This document shows, one piece after another, positions 8,190-20,639 of a DNA stretch of 54,278 nt (positions are counted from its first letter, which is position 1; each line of letters starts with the position of its first letter). The stretch spans positions 1 to 54,278 of the forward strand of contig JAIQFR010000019.1 in assembly GCA_020073205.1 (NCBI GenBank), written 5' to 3'. Origin of the DNA: Terriglobia bacterium (lineage in GTDB: Bacteria; Acidobacteriota; Polarisedimenticolia; Polarisedimenticolales; JAIQFR01). The position numbers and the translations under genes were made by a program. Below the pieces are notes generated by a model, which had not been told where the DNA came from, did no database searches, and saw only the letters and a program-made list of their open reading frames with translations.

Positions 8190-8963
8190 TCAGGGCGCCT
8201 CGACCGCCAGGGACCAGCGGGGACGGTTCTCGACCGACTTGGCGACGATCGCCTTGAGCTTCTTGTCCATCATCACGGTGCCGAGGCCTCCCCGGCCCGC
8301 CTGCTTGAGACGGGGCTCCCTGCGCTTCCAGTCGTAGAACGAGACGTTGAGGCAGCCGATCAGGGTGTGCAGCGCGCCCTGGCCGGCGGAGACGACCGAG
8401 AGGCTCTGCATCTCCTCGGGGCTCCTCGCGTACATGCGGTGGAGCTGCCGGGCGACGTCATAGCTGTTGAACGCCTCGTGCGGCGCCGTCTCGATCGTCA
8501 CCCGGTGCTCGTCCCCGTCGATGACGAGGAGCACGAACTCCGAGGCCTTCCCTTTCACCTCCAGCGCGTCGAAGCCCGCGAACTTGAGCAGCGGCCCGAA
8601 GTGCCCGCCCACGTTCGAGTCCATCACGGAGCCGGTCGTCGGGGAGATCCCCGTGACGAGGCACTTGCCCGAGCCCGAGAAGTAGGGCGTGCCGCCCAGG
8701 GGACCGGCGGAGAAGTAGAGCCCGTTCCGCGGGTCGTCCCACGCGATGGGGCCCGGGATGGACTTCCACATCAAGTACAGGTCGAACCCCTTTCCGCCCG
8801 TGAAGACGTCCTTCATGTACTGGGTGACCGGCCTGGCCTCGATCCGGTTCTCCGTGAGGTCGACGTGAAGCGTCCTTCCCGCGTAGCCGCGCTCCACGTG
8901 CCCCGACGGGTAGTCGAACGAGGCGAGCAGCCGGTGGGCGGCCCTCATCTCCATGAGCTCCAT
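8190..8963 (-). CDS. Aldehyde ferredoxin oxidoreductase N-terminal domain protein (split AOR)
   Basis: A 257-residue protein comprising only the AFOR N-terminal domain, which in whole AORs contributes part of the tungsto-bispterin site. Family landmarks are GYAGRTLHVDLTENRIEA near the start, SAGPLGGTPYFSGSGK, SVMDSNVGGHFGPLLKFAGF and the closing AGRGGLGTVMMDKKLKAIV, after which an intact AOR would continue into domain 2. Here the gene stops, and the remainder is fused to a NuoG-like protein at 3756-5741. The start is set at 8963, with a GGAG about 5 nt upstream; a later in-frame ATG (fourth codon) is possible and the reading frame is open further upstream without family similarity. First gene of the tungsten operon. 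Confidence 0.85.
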   Translation of the reverse strand: MELMEMRAAHRLLASFDYPSGHVERGYAGRTLHVDLTENRIEARPVTQYMKDVFTGGKGFDLYLMWKSIPGPIAWDDPRNGLYFSAGPLGGTPYFSGSGKCLVTGISPTTGSVMDSNVGGHFGPLLKFAGFDALEVKGKASEFVLLVIDGDEHRVTIETAPHEAFNSYDVARQLHRMYARSPEEMQSLSVVSAGQGALHTLIGCLNVSFYDWKRREPRLKQAGRGGLGTVMMDKKLKAIVAKSVENRPRWSLAVEAP

Positions 8964-9093
8964 CGCGTCTCCGTTCTCCGCTCGGCTGCGGACTATTACG
9001 CGACTGCGTGGGATTTCGCGTGACGATGCGCGCACAGCGCATGGCCGTCCGCATCCAGCCGCTCGCTTCGGTTTAGGGCCGGGTAGTATGCCA

Positions 9094-9115
9094 CACGGCG
9101 CGGGGTTTCGCCGTG
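9094..9115. promoter_or_regulatory. 7-bp perfect inverted repeat, candidate operator
   Basis: CACGGCG (9094-9100) and CGCCGTG (9109-9115) form a perfect inverted repeat with an 8-nt spacer in the divergent region between the tungsten operon and the aldehyde dehydrogenase. No regulator is encoded next door, so the binding protein is unknown, and in GC-rich DNA such repeats can arise by chance. Confidence 0.25.
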
Positions 9116-9215
9116 CCGCGCGCATCGCGTTTTCCTCCGAAATGGGCGCAAATTCGGACTGCTCGAGTCCCCATTCGTCCCGCGCGGTGAGCGCGGTCCC
9201 CGCTTCCGTCGCGCC

Positions 9216-9244
9216 GTGACGCGAGTGCGAAAGAAGAGTAAACT
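9216..9244 (+). promoter_or_regulatory. Candidate sigma-70 promoter for the aldehyde dehydrogenase
   Basis: GTGACG (9216-9221) and TAAACT (9239-9244) are each 4/6 matches to the -35 and -10 consensus and are separated by exactly 17 nt. Transcription would start near 9251, about 25 nt before the ATG at 9277. Confidence 0.4.
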
Positions 9245-9276
9245 GTCCGCTTTCGTTTCCCGCCGTGGAGGACTCC

Positions 9277-10860
9277 ATGTTCTGCAGCCGATTCACGAAC
9301 GATGCCATTCGCGACTACGGCAAGGAGGAGAACGCCAGGGGCGCCGAGCGGGCGATCCGGGCGCTCGAGGGGCGCCTCGACGGGCGGTACCCTGCGATCA
9401 TCGGCGGGAGGGAAGTCGAGAGCGGGAAGTGGATCGCGTCGGTCTGCCCGGCGCGCCCCGATCTCGTCGTCGGCCACGTCGCGAGCTGCACGCGTGCCCA
9501 AGTCGACGAGGCGATCGCGGAGGCGAAGAAGGCCTGGACCGGCTGGGCCCGCACCGATCCCGAGGCGCGGGCCGAGACGCTGGTTCGCCTCGCCGCCCTC
9601 ATCCGACGCGACCGGTTCGACTTCGTCGCGCTGCTCGCCTACGAGATCGGCAAGGACTGGTACGAGGCCGACGCCGAGATCGCCGAAGCGATCGACTTCT
9701 GCGAGTACTACGCGCGGCTGGCGCTCAGGCATTTCCAGTTCCAGCCGCTCACCCGCCTCCCGAACGAGGACAACTGCTACTACTACATCCCGCTGGGCGT
9801 GGGCGCGGTGATCTCGCCCTGGAATTTCCCCCTCGCGATCCTGGCCGGCATGACGACCGCCGCGGTCGTGAGCGGCAACGCGGTTCTGGTCAAGCCCTCC
9901 TCGGACACCCCCGTGATCGCCTCGAAGCTCGTGAGCCTCGCGCGCGAGGCGGGGATCCCCGACGGCGTGATCAACCTCGTGCCGGGCGGGGGAGGCGAGA
10001 TCGGGGACCATCTCGTCACGCACCCCGAGATCCGCTTCGTCTCGTTCACCGGGTCCGCGGACGTCGGCCTGAGGATCCACGAGATCGCCGCCCGGCCGGA
10101 TCCGCGACGGCGATGGATGACCCGGTACGTCTCGGAGATGGGCGGGAAGGACGCGATCGTCGTGGACGAGACCGCCGATCTCGACGCCGCGGCCGCCGGC
10201 ATCGTGCGCTCCGCGTTCGGCTTCCAGGGACAGAAGTGCTCGGCGTGCTCGAGGGCCATCGTCGACCGGCGCGTCAAGGACCGGCTGGTCGAGATGCTCG
10301 TCGAGAAGGCGGGCAAGCTACCGGCTGGAGACCCCTGGGAGGGCCCGTGCGTCTTCACGGGGCCCGTGGCGAACCGGGGGGCGCACGCGAAGATCCTCGA
10401 GGCTATCGAGACCGGCAGGAAGGAGGCGCGCCTCGTCCTGGGCGGGCACGCCATGGACCGTCCCGGTTGGTTCGTCGCCCCGACGATCTTCGACGGGGTC
10501 GAGTCGCGCTCGTTCCTCGGCCAGGAGGAGATCTTCGGGCCGGTGCTGGCGGTCATCACCGTCGACGGGATCGACGAGGCGCTCGACACCGCGAACGACA
10601 CGCGCTACGGGCTGACCGGGGCGTTCTTCTCGTCGAGCATCGAGCGGATCGACCGCGCCAAGCGCGAGTTCCACTGCGGCAACCTCTACATCAATCGAGG
10701 CTGCACCGGCGCCTTGGTCGGCGTGCACCCGTTCGGCGGATTCAACCTCTCGGGGACCGACTCCAAGGCCGGCGGCCCCGACTACCTCATGAACTTCACC
10801 CAGGGCAAGACGACCTCCGAGCGGACCACCGTCTCGCGCCTCCCCGGAATCGGGGTCTGA
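9277..10860 (+). CDS. pruA: 1-pyrroline-5-carboxylate (L-glutamate gamma-semialdehyde) dehydrogenase
   Basis: An NAD(P)-dependent aldehyde dehydrogenase of 527 residues. It shows the ALDH motif SPWNFPLAI, the glutamate region SEMGGKDAIVV and the catalytic Cys within FGFQGQKCSACSRAI, a pattern typical of P5C dehydrogenases of the RocA/PruA type, which oxidise glutamate semialdehyde to glutamate in proline catabolism. A GTG at 9265 is in frame, but ATG 9277 has GGAGG with 5-nt spacing directly before it. No proline dehydrogenase gene is seen nearby, so a different aldehyde substrate cannot be excluded. The stop overlaps the start of the next gene (TGATG). It is divergent from the tungsten aldehyde oxidoreductase operon. 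Confidence 0.82.
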   Translation: MFCSRFTNDAIRDYGKEENARGAERAIRALEGRLDGRYPAIIGGREVESGKWIASVCPARPDLVVGHVASCTRAQVDEAIAEAKKAWTGWARTDPEARAETLVRLAALIRRDRFDFVALLAYEIGKDWYEADAEIAEAIDFCEYYARLALRHFQFQPLTRLPNEDNCYYYIPLGVGAVISPWNFPLAILAGMTTAAVVSGNAVLVKPSSDTPVIASKLVSLAREAGIPDGVINLVPGGGGEIGDHLVTHPEIRFVSFTGSADVGLRIHEIAARPDPRRRWMTRYVSEMGGKDAIVVDETADLDAAAAGIVRSAFGFQGQKCSACSRAIVDRRVKDRLVEMLVEKAGKLPAGDPWEGPCVFTGPVANRGAHAKILEAIETGRKEARLVLGGHAMDRPGWFVAPTIFDGVESRSFLGQEEIFGPVLAVITVDGIDEALDTANDTRYGLTGAFFSSSIERIDRAKREFHCGNLYINRGCTGALVGVHPFGGFNLSGTDSKAGGPDYLMNFTQGKTTSERTTVSRLPGIGV

Positions 10861-11318
10861 TGGCATCGGGCCGGCGGCCTGCCCGCGCGGGCGGTCCGCC
10901 GCCGGAGCCGCGAGGCGTTCTCTTCCGCCACCCGCCGCGCGCGCTCCGGGGGGCGCGGGCGTGGCAGATCGGCGCCCGCACCGTGCACATCGCGGCCATG
11001 GCCCTCGTGCTCGGAGGGGTGGCGTGGAGGGCCCCGGCGCGCGACCTGGTCGCGCCGATGGCGATCACGGCGTTGAGCGGCGTCGTGCTCCTGGGCATCG
11101 ATCTCGGGAAGAGCTTCGCGATCCTCTACCAGGGGAGCGGCGTGGCCGCGCTCCTGAAGCTCGCCCTTCTCGGCGCCGGCGCGCTCCTCCCGTCCGCACG
11201 GCTCGAGTGGTACCTGGCGGCGACGGTGGTCGCGTCGATCGGCTCGCACATGCCGGGCGCCTGGCGGCACTACTCCTTCCTCCACCGTCGGGTGCTCGAC
11301 GCCTCTGACGAGGGCTGA
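10860..11318 (+). CDS. Small polytopic membrane protein, unknown function
   Basis: 152 residues with a basic, proline-rich N-terminal stretch (about 1-38) and then roughly four hydrophobic segments, with a loop reading GIDLGKSFAILYQGSG and a C-terminal GSHMPGAWRHYSFLHRR segment. I do not recognise a named family with certainty. The ATG at 10860 overlaps the stop of the aldehyde dehydrogenase (TGATG), so the two are probably translated together. The spacing of the hydrophobic segments and the codon-position GC pattern support a real gene. Confidence 0.6.
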   Translation: MASGRRPARAGGPPPEPRGVLFRHPPRALRGARAWQIGARTVHIAAMALVLGGVAWRAPARDLVAPMAITALSGVVLLGIDLGKSFAILYQGSGVAALLKLALLGAGALLPSARLEWYLAATVVASIGSHMPGAWRHYSFLHRRVLDASDEG

Positions 11319-11373
11319 CCGCCGCGCCGGGGGGCCGGGGTCTCGGCGCGATTCCCGAGCCTCGCGACCGACC

Positions 11374-11382
11374 TGCTAGTAT
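11374..11382 (+). promoter_or_regulatory. Extended -10 element upstream of moaA
   Basis: TGCTAGTAT (11374-11382) fits an extended -10 (TGn followed by TAGTAT), 30 nt before the moaA ATG. No good -35 is visible at the expected distance, as is common for extended -10 promoters. Confidence 0.35.
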
Positions 11383-11412
11383 CGGGAAGGCGCCGCGCGC
11401 GGAGGACGACTG

Positions 11413-12381
11413 ATGCTCGTCGATTCGGCCGGGCGGACGATCCGCCACCTCCGGATCTCGGTCACGGACCGCTGCCAGCTCCGCTGCCGGTACTGCCTTC
11501 CGGAGGAGGGCGTCCCGCTCCTCGACCGTCGCGAGGTCCTGAGCTACGAGGAGATCCAGGCCCTCGTGCGCGTCGCGGTCGAGGAGGGGATCACGAGCGC
11601 GCGGGTGACCGGCGGCGAGCCGCTGCTGCGCCGCGGGATCGTCTCGCTCGTTCGCGAACTCGCCGGGCTCGAGGGGCTCCTCGACCTCTCCCTCACCACG
11701 AACGGCATCCTCCTTGAGGAGCTGGCCGGACCTTTGCGGGAGGCGGGTCTCGCCCGCATCAACATCGGGCTCACGAGCCTCGATCCCGCGAGGTACCGCG
11801 ATCTCACGCGGGGCGGGGATCTCGCGGAGGCGCTCGCCGGGGTCGAGTCCGCCGTCGCCGCCGGTTTCGATCCGGTGAAGATCAACGTGGTGCTTCTGCG
11901 CGGCGTCAACGACGATCCGGGCCCGTTCCTCGATCTCACCCGCCGCCACGCGGTCGTGGTGCGGTTCATCGAGTACATGCCGATCGGGCCCGTCCCCTCG
12001 GACCGGTGGTTCGTGCCGGCCGCCGCGTTCCGCGACAAGCTCGAGGCGCACGGACCGTTCGAGGAAGCGGCGAGGCCGCCCGGCCACGGCCCCGCGGAGC
12101 GGGCGCTTCGCCTGCCCGGGGCCCCCGGGAGCTTCGCCTTCATCGCCGCGGTGAGCGACCATTTCTGCGACCGCTGCAACCGGCTACGGCTGACCGCGGA
12201 CGGCCATCTTCGCCTCTGCCTCTTCCACGTTCGCGAGATCGATCTCAAGCCCGCGCTCCGGCCCGTGCCCGATCGCGAGCGGCTCCGGGAGCTCCTGCGA
12301 GAAGCCGTCGCGGAGAAGCCGGCCGGCCGGCCCGACGTCGCCGGGAACCTCGGGCGCGGGATGTCCCAGATCGGAGGATGA
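11413..12381 (+). CDS. moaA: GTP 3',8-cyclase MoaA
   Basis: Radical SAM enzyme that starts molybdopterin/tungstopterin synthesis by converting GTP to 3',8-cyclo-7,8-dihydro-GTP. 322 residues. The N-terminal cluster ligands are C21-x3-C25-x2-C28, the C-terminal cluster ligands C252, C255 and C269, and the protein ends in GRGMSQIGG, the Gly-Gly tail needed for catalysis in this family. GGAGGA precedes the ATG by 5 nt. It opens a three-gene cluster with a MOSC protein and MogA. With the tungsten enzyme across the divergent region, the product pterin is probably used for W. Confidence 0.93.
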   Translation: MLVDSAGRTIRHLRISVTDRCQLRCRYCLPEEGVPLLDRREVLSYEEIQALVRVAVEEGITSARVTGGEPLLRRGIVSLVRELAGLEGLLDLSLTTNGILLEELAGPLREAGLARINIGLTSLDPARYRDLTRGGDLAEALAGVESAVAAGFDPVKINVVLLRGVNDDPGPFLDLTRRHAVVVRFIEYMPIGPVPSDRWFVPAAAFRDKLEAHGPFEEAARPPGHGPAERALRLPGAPGSFAFIAAVSDHFCDRCNRLRLTADGHLRLCLFHVREIDLKPALRPVPDRERLRELLREAVAEKPAGRPDVAGNLGRGMSQIGG

Positions 12382-12383
12382 GC

Positions 12384-12890
12384 ATGGCCCGCAGGCTCTC
12401 CCGGCCCGACGAACGGGGAGATCCCCCGGCGGTACGCACGGGCGCGCGCGTCGTGTCGGTGAACGTCTCGGACACGAAGGGTACGCGCAAGCATCCCGTC
12501 GGCCGTGCGGTCCTGGTGGCCGGATTCGGCGTCGAGGGAGACGCGCACGGCGGCGAGTGGGAGCGTCAGGTGAGTCTATTGGCCCGCGAGAGCGTCGCGA
12601 AGATGCCCGCCTCGGGCCTCGACCTCGCGCCAGGCGACTTCGGGGAGAACGTGACGACCGCGGGGATCGACCTGGCGAGCCTTCCCGTGGGATCCACCCT
12701 GCGCCTCGGCGCCGAGGCCGAGATCAGGGTCACGCAGATCGGTAAGGAATGCCACCTCGGCTGCGAGATTCGGCGCCAGGTGGGGGACTGCGTGATGCCC
12801 CGCGAGGGGATTTTCGCGCGCGTGACGAAGGCGGGGACGATCGCGGCAGGCGACCCGATCGAGGTCCCGGCCGTCCGGAAGGATCCGTGA
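12384..12890 (+). CDS. MOSC domain protein
   Basis: 168 residues covering a MOSC (Moco sulfurase C-terminal) domain, with the conserved Cys in the IGKECHLGCEI segment (C125 or nearby). Proteins of this type bind the metal-pterin cofactor and deliver or modify its sulfur. Two starts are possible: ATG 12378 (overlapping the moaA stop) and ATG 12384. The latter has GGAGG at a 6-nt spacing and is chosen. Its stop overlaps the start of mogA (GTGA). Its location between moaA and mogA supports a role in Mo/W cofactor handling. Confidence 0.8.
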   Translation: MARRLSRPDERGDPPAVRTGARVVSVNVSDTKGTRKHPVGRAVLVAGFGVEGDAHGGEWERQVSLLARESVAKMPASGLDLAPGDFGENVTTAGIDLASLPVGSTLRLGAEAEIRVTQIGKECHLGCEIRRQVGDCVMPREGIFARVTKAGTIAAGDPIEVPAVRKDP

Positions 12891-13360
12891 GGGCCGCCGT
12901 CCTGACGGTGAGCGACGGGTGCGCGAGAGGCACCCGGATCGACGAGAGCGGGCCGCACCTCCGCGAGCGGCTCGAAGACGCAGGCTTCGAGATCGTCGCG
13001 GCCGAGGTCCGTCCCGACGAGCCCGACGAGATCGCGGATCTCCTCAAGCGGTGGGCCGACGAGCTGAAGGTCGACGTCATCCTGACCACCGGGGGCACCG
13101 GCTTCTCGCCGCGGGACCGCACTCCCGAGGCGACGGTCGGGGTCGTCGACCGACGCGCGGACGGCCTGGTCGAGGCGCTCCGAGGGGACGGGATGAAGCG
13201 GACCGCCCACGCGTGCCTCTCCCGCGGCCTGGCGGGCCTGCGCGGCTCGACCCTGATCGTCAACCTGCCGGGAAGCTTGAGCGCCGTCCGCGACGGGATG
13301 GACTTCCTGTCGCCGATTCTCCCCCACGTCGTGAAGATGATCGCGGGCGGGGGACATTGA
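12887..13360 (+). CDS. mogA: Molybdopterin adenylyltransferase MogA/MoaB family
   Basis: 157 residues. It activates molybdopterin by adenylation before metal insertion. The MoCF-domain motif [17 protein letters not shown] and the [16 protein letters not shown] segment are clear. The start is GTG at 12887 within a GTGA overlap with the MOSC gene, and AAGGA lies just upstream. The ORF could be read further upstream, but only by running through the MOSC gene. It is last in the moaA-MOSC-mogA cluster. Confidence 0.88.
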   Translation: MRAAVLTVSDGCARGTRIDESGPHLRERLEDAGFEIVAAEVRPDEPDEIADLLKRWADELKVDVILTTGGTGFSPRDRTPEATVGVVDRRADGLVEALRGDGMKRTAHACLSRGLAGLRGSTLIVNLPGSLSAVRDGMDFLSPILPHVVKMIAGGGH

Positions 13361-13388
13361 CCCTTTTCGCCGACGAGGAGCGCAGACG

Positions 13389-13703
13389 ATGGATCGATTC
13401 GAGAAGGTGACGATCGTCAAGAAGGCCAACGTCTACTACGAGGGGAAGGTCACGAGCCGCACCGTCCTGTTCCAGGACGGATCGAAGAAGACGCTCGGCA
13501 TCATGATGCCCGGCGAGTACGAGTTCGGCACCGCCGACCGAGAGGTCATGGAGGTCCTCGGCGGCTCGATGGACGTGCTCCTGCCCGGGAGCGCGGCCTG
13601 GACCACCTTCGCCACCGGTCAGTCGTACGAGGTTCCGGCGAACTCGAAGTTCAAGCTCAAGGTGGGCGAGGTCGCCGATTACTGCTGCTCGTACGTGAAG
13701 TAG
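13389..13703 (+). CDS. ppnP: Pyrimidine/purine nucleoside phosphorylase PpnP
   Basis: 104 residues with the cupin-fold PpnP (DUF1255) pattern throughout: [30 protein letters not shown] and the closing YCCSYVK. The family splits nucleosides with phosphate to a base and ribose-1-phosphate. The ATG follows a GAGGAG ribosome-binding site. It lies 28 nt after mogA on the same strand and ends 14 nt from the convergent yjbQ; there is no room for a conventional intrinsic terminator between them. Confidence 0.9.
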   Translation: MDRFEKVTIVKKANVYYEGKVTSRTVLFQDGSKKTLGIMMPGEYEFGTADREVMEVLGGSMDVLLPGSAAWTTFATGQSYEVPANSKFKLKVGEVADYCCSYVK

Positions 13704-13717
13704 CGACCGACCCTCGC

Positions 13718-14137
13718 TCAATCCCCGATCAGGTGGGCGACGACGCGACGCCGGTGCGGCGACCGCCGGTGCTCGTAGAGGTAGATTCCCTGCCAGGTGC
13801 CGAGAGCCGGCCGGCCCCCGACCACCGGAATAGAGAGCGTCGTCGCGGTCAGCGCCGAGCGGACGTGTGCCGACATGTCGTCGGGCCCCTCGTCGTCGTG
13901 CTCGAAGATCGGGTCGCCGTCCGGCGCCAAGCGGGCGAGAAAGCGGTCGAAGTCCGCCCGCACCGTCGGGTCGGCATTCTCCTGGATCAGGAGCGAGGCC
14001 GAGGTGTGCTGGACGTGGAGGGTCAGGAGCCCGGCGCCGATCCCCGACGAGCCGACCCATTCCACGATCCGATCGGTGAATTCGAGGAGGCCCCGTCCCC
14101 GGGTCTCGAGGGTGATCGTGGTCGCCTGCTGCCGAAT
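13718..14137 (-). CDS. yjbQ: YjbQ/UPF0047 family protein with apparent ATT start
   Basis: The core (HTSASLLIQENADP, a DDEGPDDMSAHVRSAL-type segment and LGTWQGIYLYEHR) is diagnostic for the YjbQ family, linked to a weak thiamine-phosphate synthase activity. The first conventional start is a GTG at 14065, which would remove about 24 residues of the conserved N-terminus. Reading upstream gives RQQATTITLETRGRG, which fits the family. The only start-like codon there is ATT at 14135-14137, with GGGAGG 5 nt before it. Using it yields 139 residues, the usual family length. This is either a rare AUU start, as in infC, or a base error in the start codon. Confidence 0.8.
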   Translation of the reverse strand: MRQQATTITLETRGRGLLEFTDRIVEWVGSSGIGAGLLTLHVQHTSASLLIQENADPTVRADFDRFLARLAPDGDPIFEHDDEGPDDMSAHVRSALTATTLSIPVVGGRPALGTWQGIYLYEHRRSPHRRRVVAHLIGD

Positions 14138-14270
14138 GGGTGCCTCCCACCGCGAGCCTTTCCTGGCCGGCGCAGGGAAGTTTCCCCTCAGCGGACTCCG
14201 GACGCAAGGTCACGGCACGGGAGACCGGCCGTTGGCGGCGGCCGCGGCGCGGCCGCCGCCTGCGTTGCGA

Positions 14271-14630
14271 TCAGAAAGGCGTCCCGTCGTCGAGGATGAC
14301 GCCGCACGGGACGATCCGCCGGCCGAAGTCCGGCGGAGCAAGGACAATGGAGATCTTCTGACCCCCCGTGACCGCGAAGGACGCTCTCAGGTCCATCTCG
14401 CGGTCCCCCAGCCGGACCCGGACGACGACCGTCCCGTGCCGGCGCTCCGGGGCAGGGTTGAGGACCGTGACCTCGACCCCGCCACCCCCCACGGTCAGCC
14501 CGACTATCCGAAGCGGAGCGGCTTTCGCGCCCGCCACCGCTCCGTACACCGCCGGACCGGCCCCCAAGGCCAGGATCAACATCCCGACCAGGGCCGTCCA
14601 TCGCCGCAGCAGTCTCGGAGTGGGATTCAT
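14271..14630 (-). CDS. Small exported protein of unknown function
   Basis: 119 residues with an N-terminal hydrophobic segment (about 12-35) acting as signal peptide or membrane anchor, then a beta-rich region suggestive of an immunoglobulin-like or CARDB-type fold (hydrophobic alternation, NPAPERRHG loop). No catalytic motif is seen. AAGGAG lies 9 nt before the ATG. The gene sits behind an unusually AT-rich upstream region and ends 133 nt before yjbQ. The fold guess is weak. Confidence 0.55.
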   Translation of the reverse strand: MNPTPRLLRRWTALVGMLILALGAGPAVYGAVAGAKAAPLRIVGLTVGGGGVEVTVLNPAPERRHGTVVVRVRLGDREMDLRASFAVTGGQKISIVLAPPDFGRRIVPCGVILDDGTPF

Positions 14631-14694
14631 GGTCAGAAGCTCCTTGGCTCTCGCCTACATGCGTTCCTCCGAAAATTCGGAAATCCCCTTCAGC

Positions 14695-14800
14695 GGTGAA
14701 ATATATATTGCAGTTTCGCATGTGCAATAGTCGTAATATCGCACACGCATATATCAAGTTTAAATTATTGATACAATTAGAATTGGCGGCCAGGACAACG
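14695..14800. promoter_or_regulatory. AT-rich island with imperfect inverted repeat
   Basis: This stretch is far richer in A/T than anything around it. It contains GCATGTGC (14718-14725) and GCACACGC (14741-14748), complementary at 7 of 8 positions, flanked on both sides by ATATAT runs. On the minus strand TATATT (14707-14702) could be a -10 for the exported-protein gene at 14271-14630. It may be a promoter with operator, or a small remnant of foreign DNA. Confidence 0.35.
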
Positions 14801-14856
14801 ACGTGATCGAGATGGACGGCAGCTTGACTGAGGACGGGAGGAATCGGGGCTCTGCG

Positions 14857-19722
<4,866 letters not shown>

Positions 19723-19729
19723 CGGCCGG

Positions 19730-19735
19730 ATTATA
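19730..19735 (-). promoter_or_regulatory. Consensus -10 hexamer for the kinase/activator gene
   Basis: A perfect TATAAT on the minus strand ends 8 nt before the ATG at 19722. A transcript from it would start at or almost at the start codon, so the message could be leaderless. No convincing -35 is visible 17 nt upstream. Confidence 0.4.
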
Positions 19736-19820
19736 AGAGCTATCGATGCTCTCGACGGGCGGTTTCTCCACCCTCAGGGGGACGCGGCGGCGAGCGATGC
19801 GGCGTGGCACAATCGTGTCC

Positions 19821-20639
19821 ATGACGGACCGTCTGAATCCGCAGGCCAGCCAAATGGCCGACGAGTCCATGGTGCGGAACCTCTCTGCGCAGGCCCGCGC
19901 CATCTGGCCCCAAGAGGTCGACCTGCTCCGGCGCTACGGTCTCCCCGAGTCCGCGCGCATCCTCGACGCGGGTTGCGGGACCGGAGAGATCACGCTCCGG
20001 CTGGCGGAGCTGTATCCGTGCGCGGGCATCTTGGGGGTCGACATCATCGAGAGCCACCTCGACCTCGCCCGCTCGCGATGCGCGGGATTCGGGAACCGCG
20101 TCCGCTTCGAGAACCGGAGCGTCTTCGATTCGGGGCTTCCCGATGGATCGTTCGACCTCACCGTCTGCCGGCACCTCATCCACGCGATTCCCCACCCCGA
20201 CCGCGTGCTGGCCGAGCTGGCTCGCGTGACCCGCCGGGGGGGCAGGCTTCACCTGATCGCCGAGGACTACGGCATGATCCACTTCGAGCCCAGGAGGCTG
20301 GACCCGGCGGGGTTCTGGCACGAGGCGCCACGGTCCTTCGGCGCGGCGATGGGAACGGATCTCCACGTCGGACGCCGCACCCCCTCGCTGCTCCGCCGGC
20401 TCGGATTGAAGGACGTCACCGTGGATTACGTCGTCGTCGACACGACGCGGGTGCCCCGGGAGACGTTCGCCGCCATCTGGGAAGCCTGGCGGGACGGTTA
20501 CGCGGACATCATCGCGGAGCAGACGCACTTCACGCGCGAAGAGGTCATCTCACAGTTCGACGACATGATCGGGACCCTGCGGGAGTCCGAAGGCTACGGG
20601 GTCTGGTTCGTGCCCGTCGTCGCCGCGGTGGTGCCGTAG
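19821..20639 (+). CDS. Class I SAM-dependent methyltransferase
   Basis: 272 residues with the Rossmann methyltransferase motif I ILDAGCGTGEITLRLAEL near residues 46-63, an acidic motif II residue in GVDIIESHLDLA, and motif IV/post-IV SFDLTVCRHLIHAIPHPDRVL, a Methyltransf_11/25-like pattern. The C-terminal third is a helical extension of unknown role. The substrate cannot be told. ATG 19821 is chosen because residues before it are low-complexity basic sequence; there is no clear Shine-Dalgarno. It is divergent from the kinase/activator gene by about 100 nt. Confidence 0.8.
   Translation: MTDRLNPQASQMADESMVRNLSAQARAIWPQEVDLLRRYGLPESARILDAGCGTGEITLRLAELYPCAGILGVDIIESHLDLARSRCAGFGNRVRFENRSVFDSGLPDGSFDLTVCRHLIHAIPHPDRVLAELARVTRRGGRLHLIAEDYGMIHFEPRRLDPAGFWHEAPRSFGAAMGTDLHVGRRTPSLLRRLGLKDVTVDYVVVDTTRVPRETFAAIWEAWRDGYADIIAEQTHFTREEVISQFDDMIGTLRESEGYGVWFVPVVAAVVP

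Larger units (their letters stand above)
8964..9276. other. Divergent intergenic region between the tungsten operon and the aldehyde dehydrogenase
   Basis: No gene is visible. The region must hold promoters for both directions. A plus-strand sigma-70-like promoter and a short inverted repeat are listed separately. On the minus strand, TAATAG at 8993-8998 could be a weak -10 for the tungsten operon, but no convincing -35 accompanies it. Confidence 0.5.

Noticed and set aside
9277-10860. Aldehyde dehydrogenase as a partner of the tungsten AOR complex
   Set aside because: It is transcribed divergently and its motifs are those of P5C dehydrogenase; only shared regulation is suggested.
19805-19822. 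TGGCAC element resembling a sigma-54 -24 box before the methyltransferase
   Set aside because: The -12 GC is out of place (TGTC instead of TTGC) and the site nearly touches the ATG.
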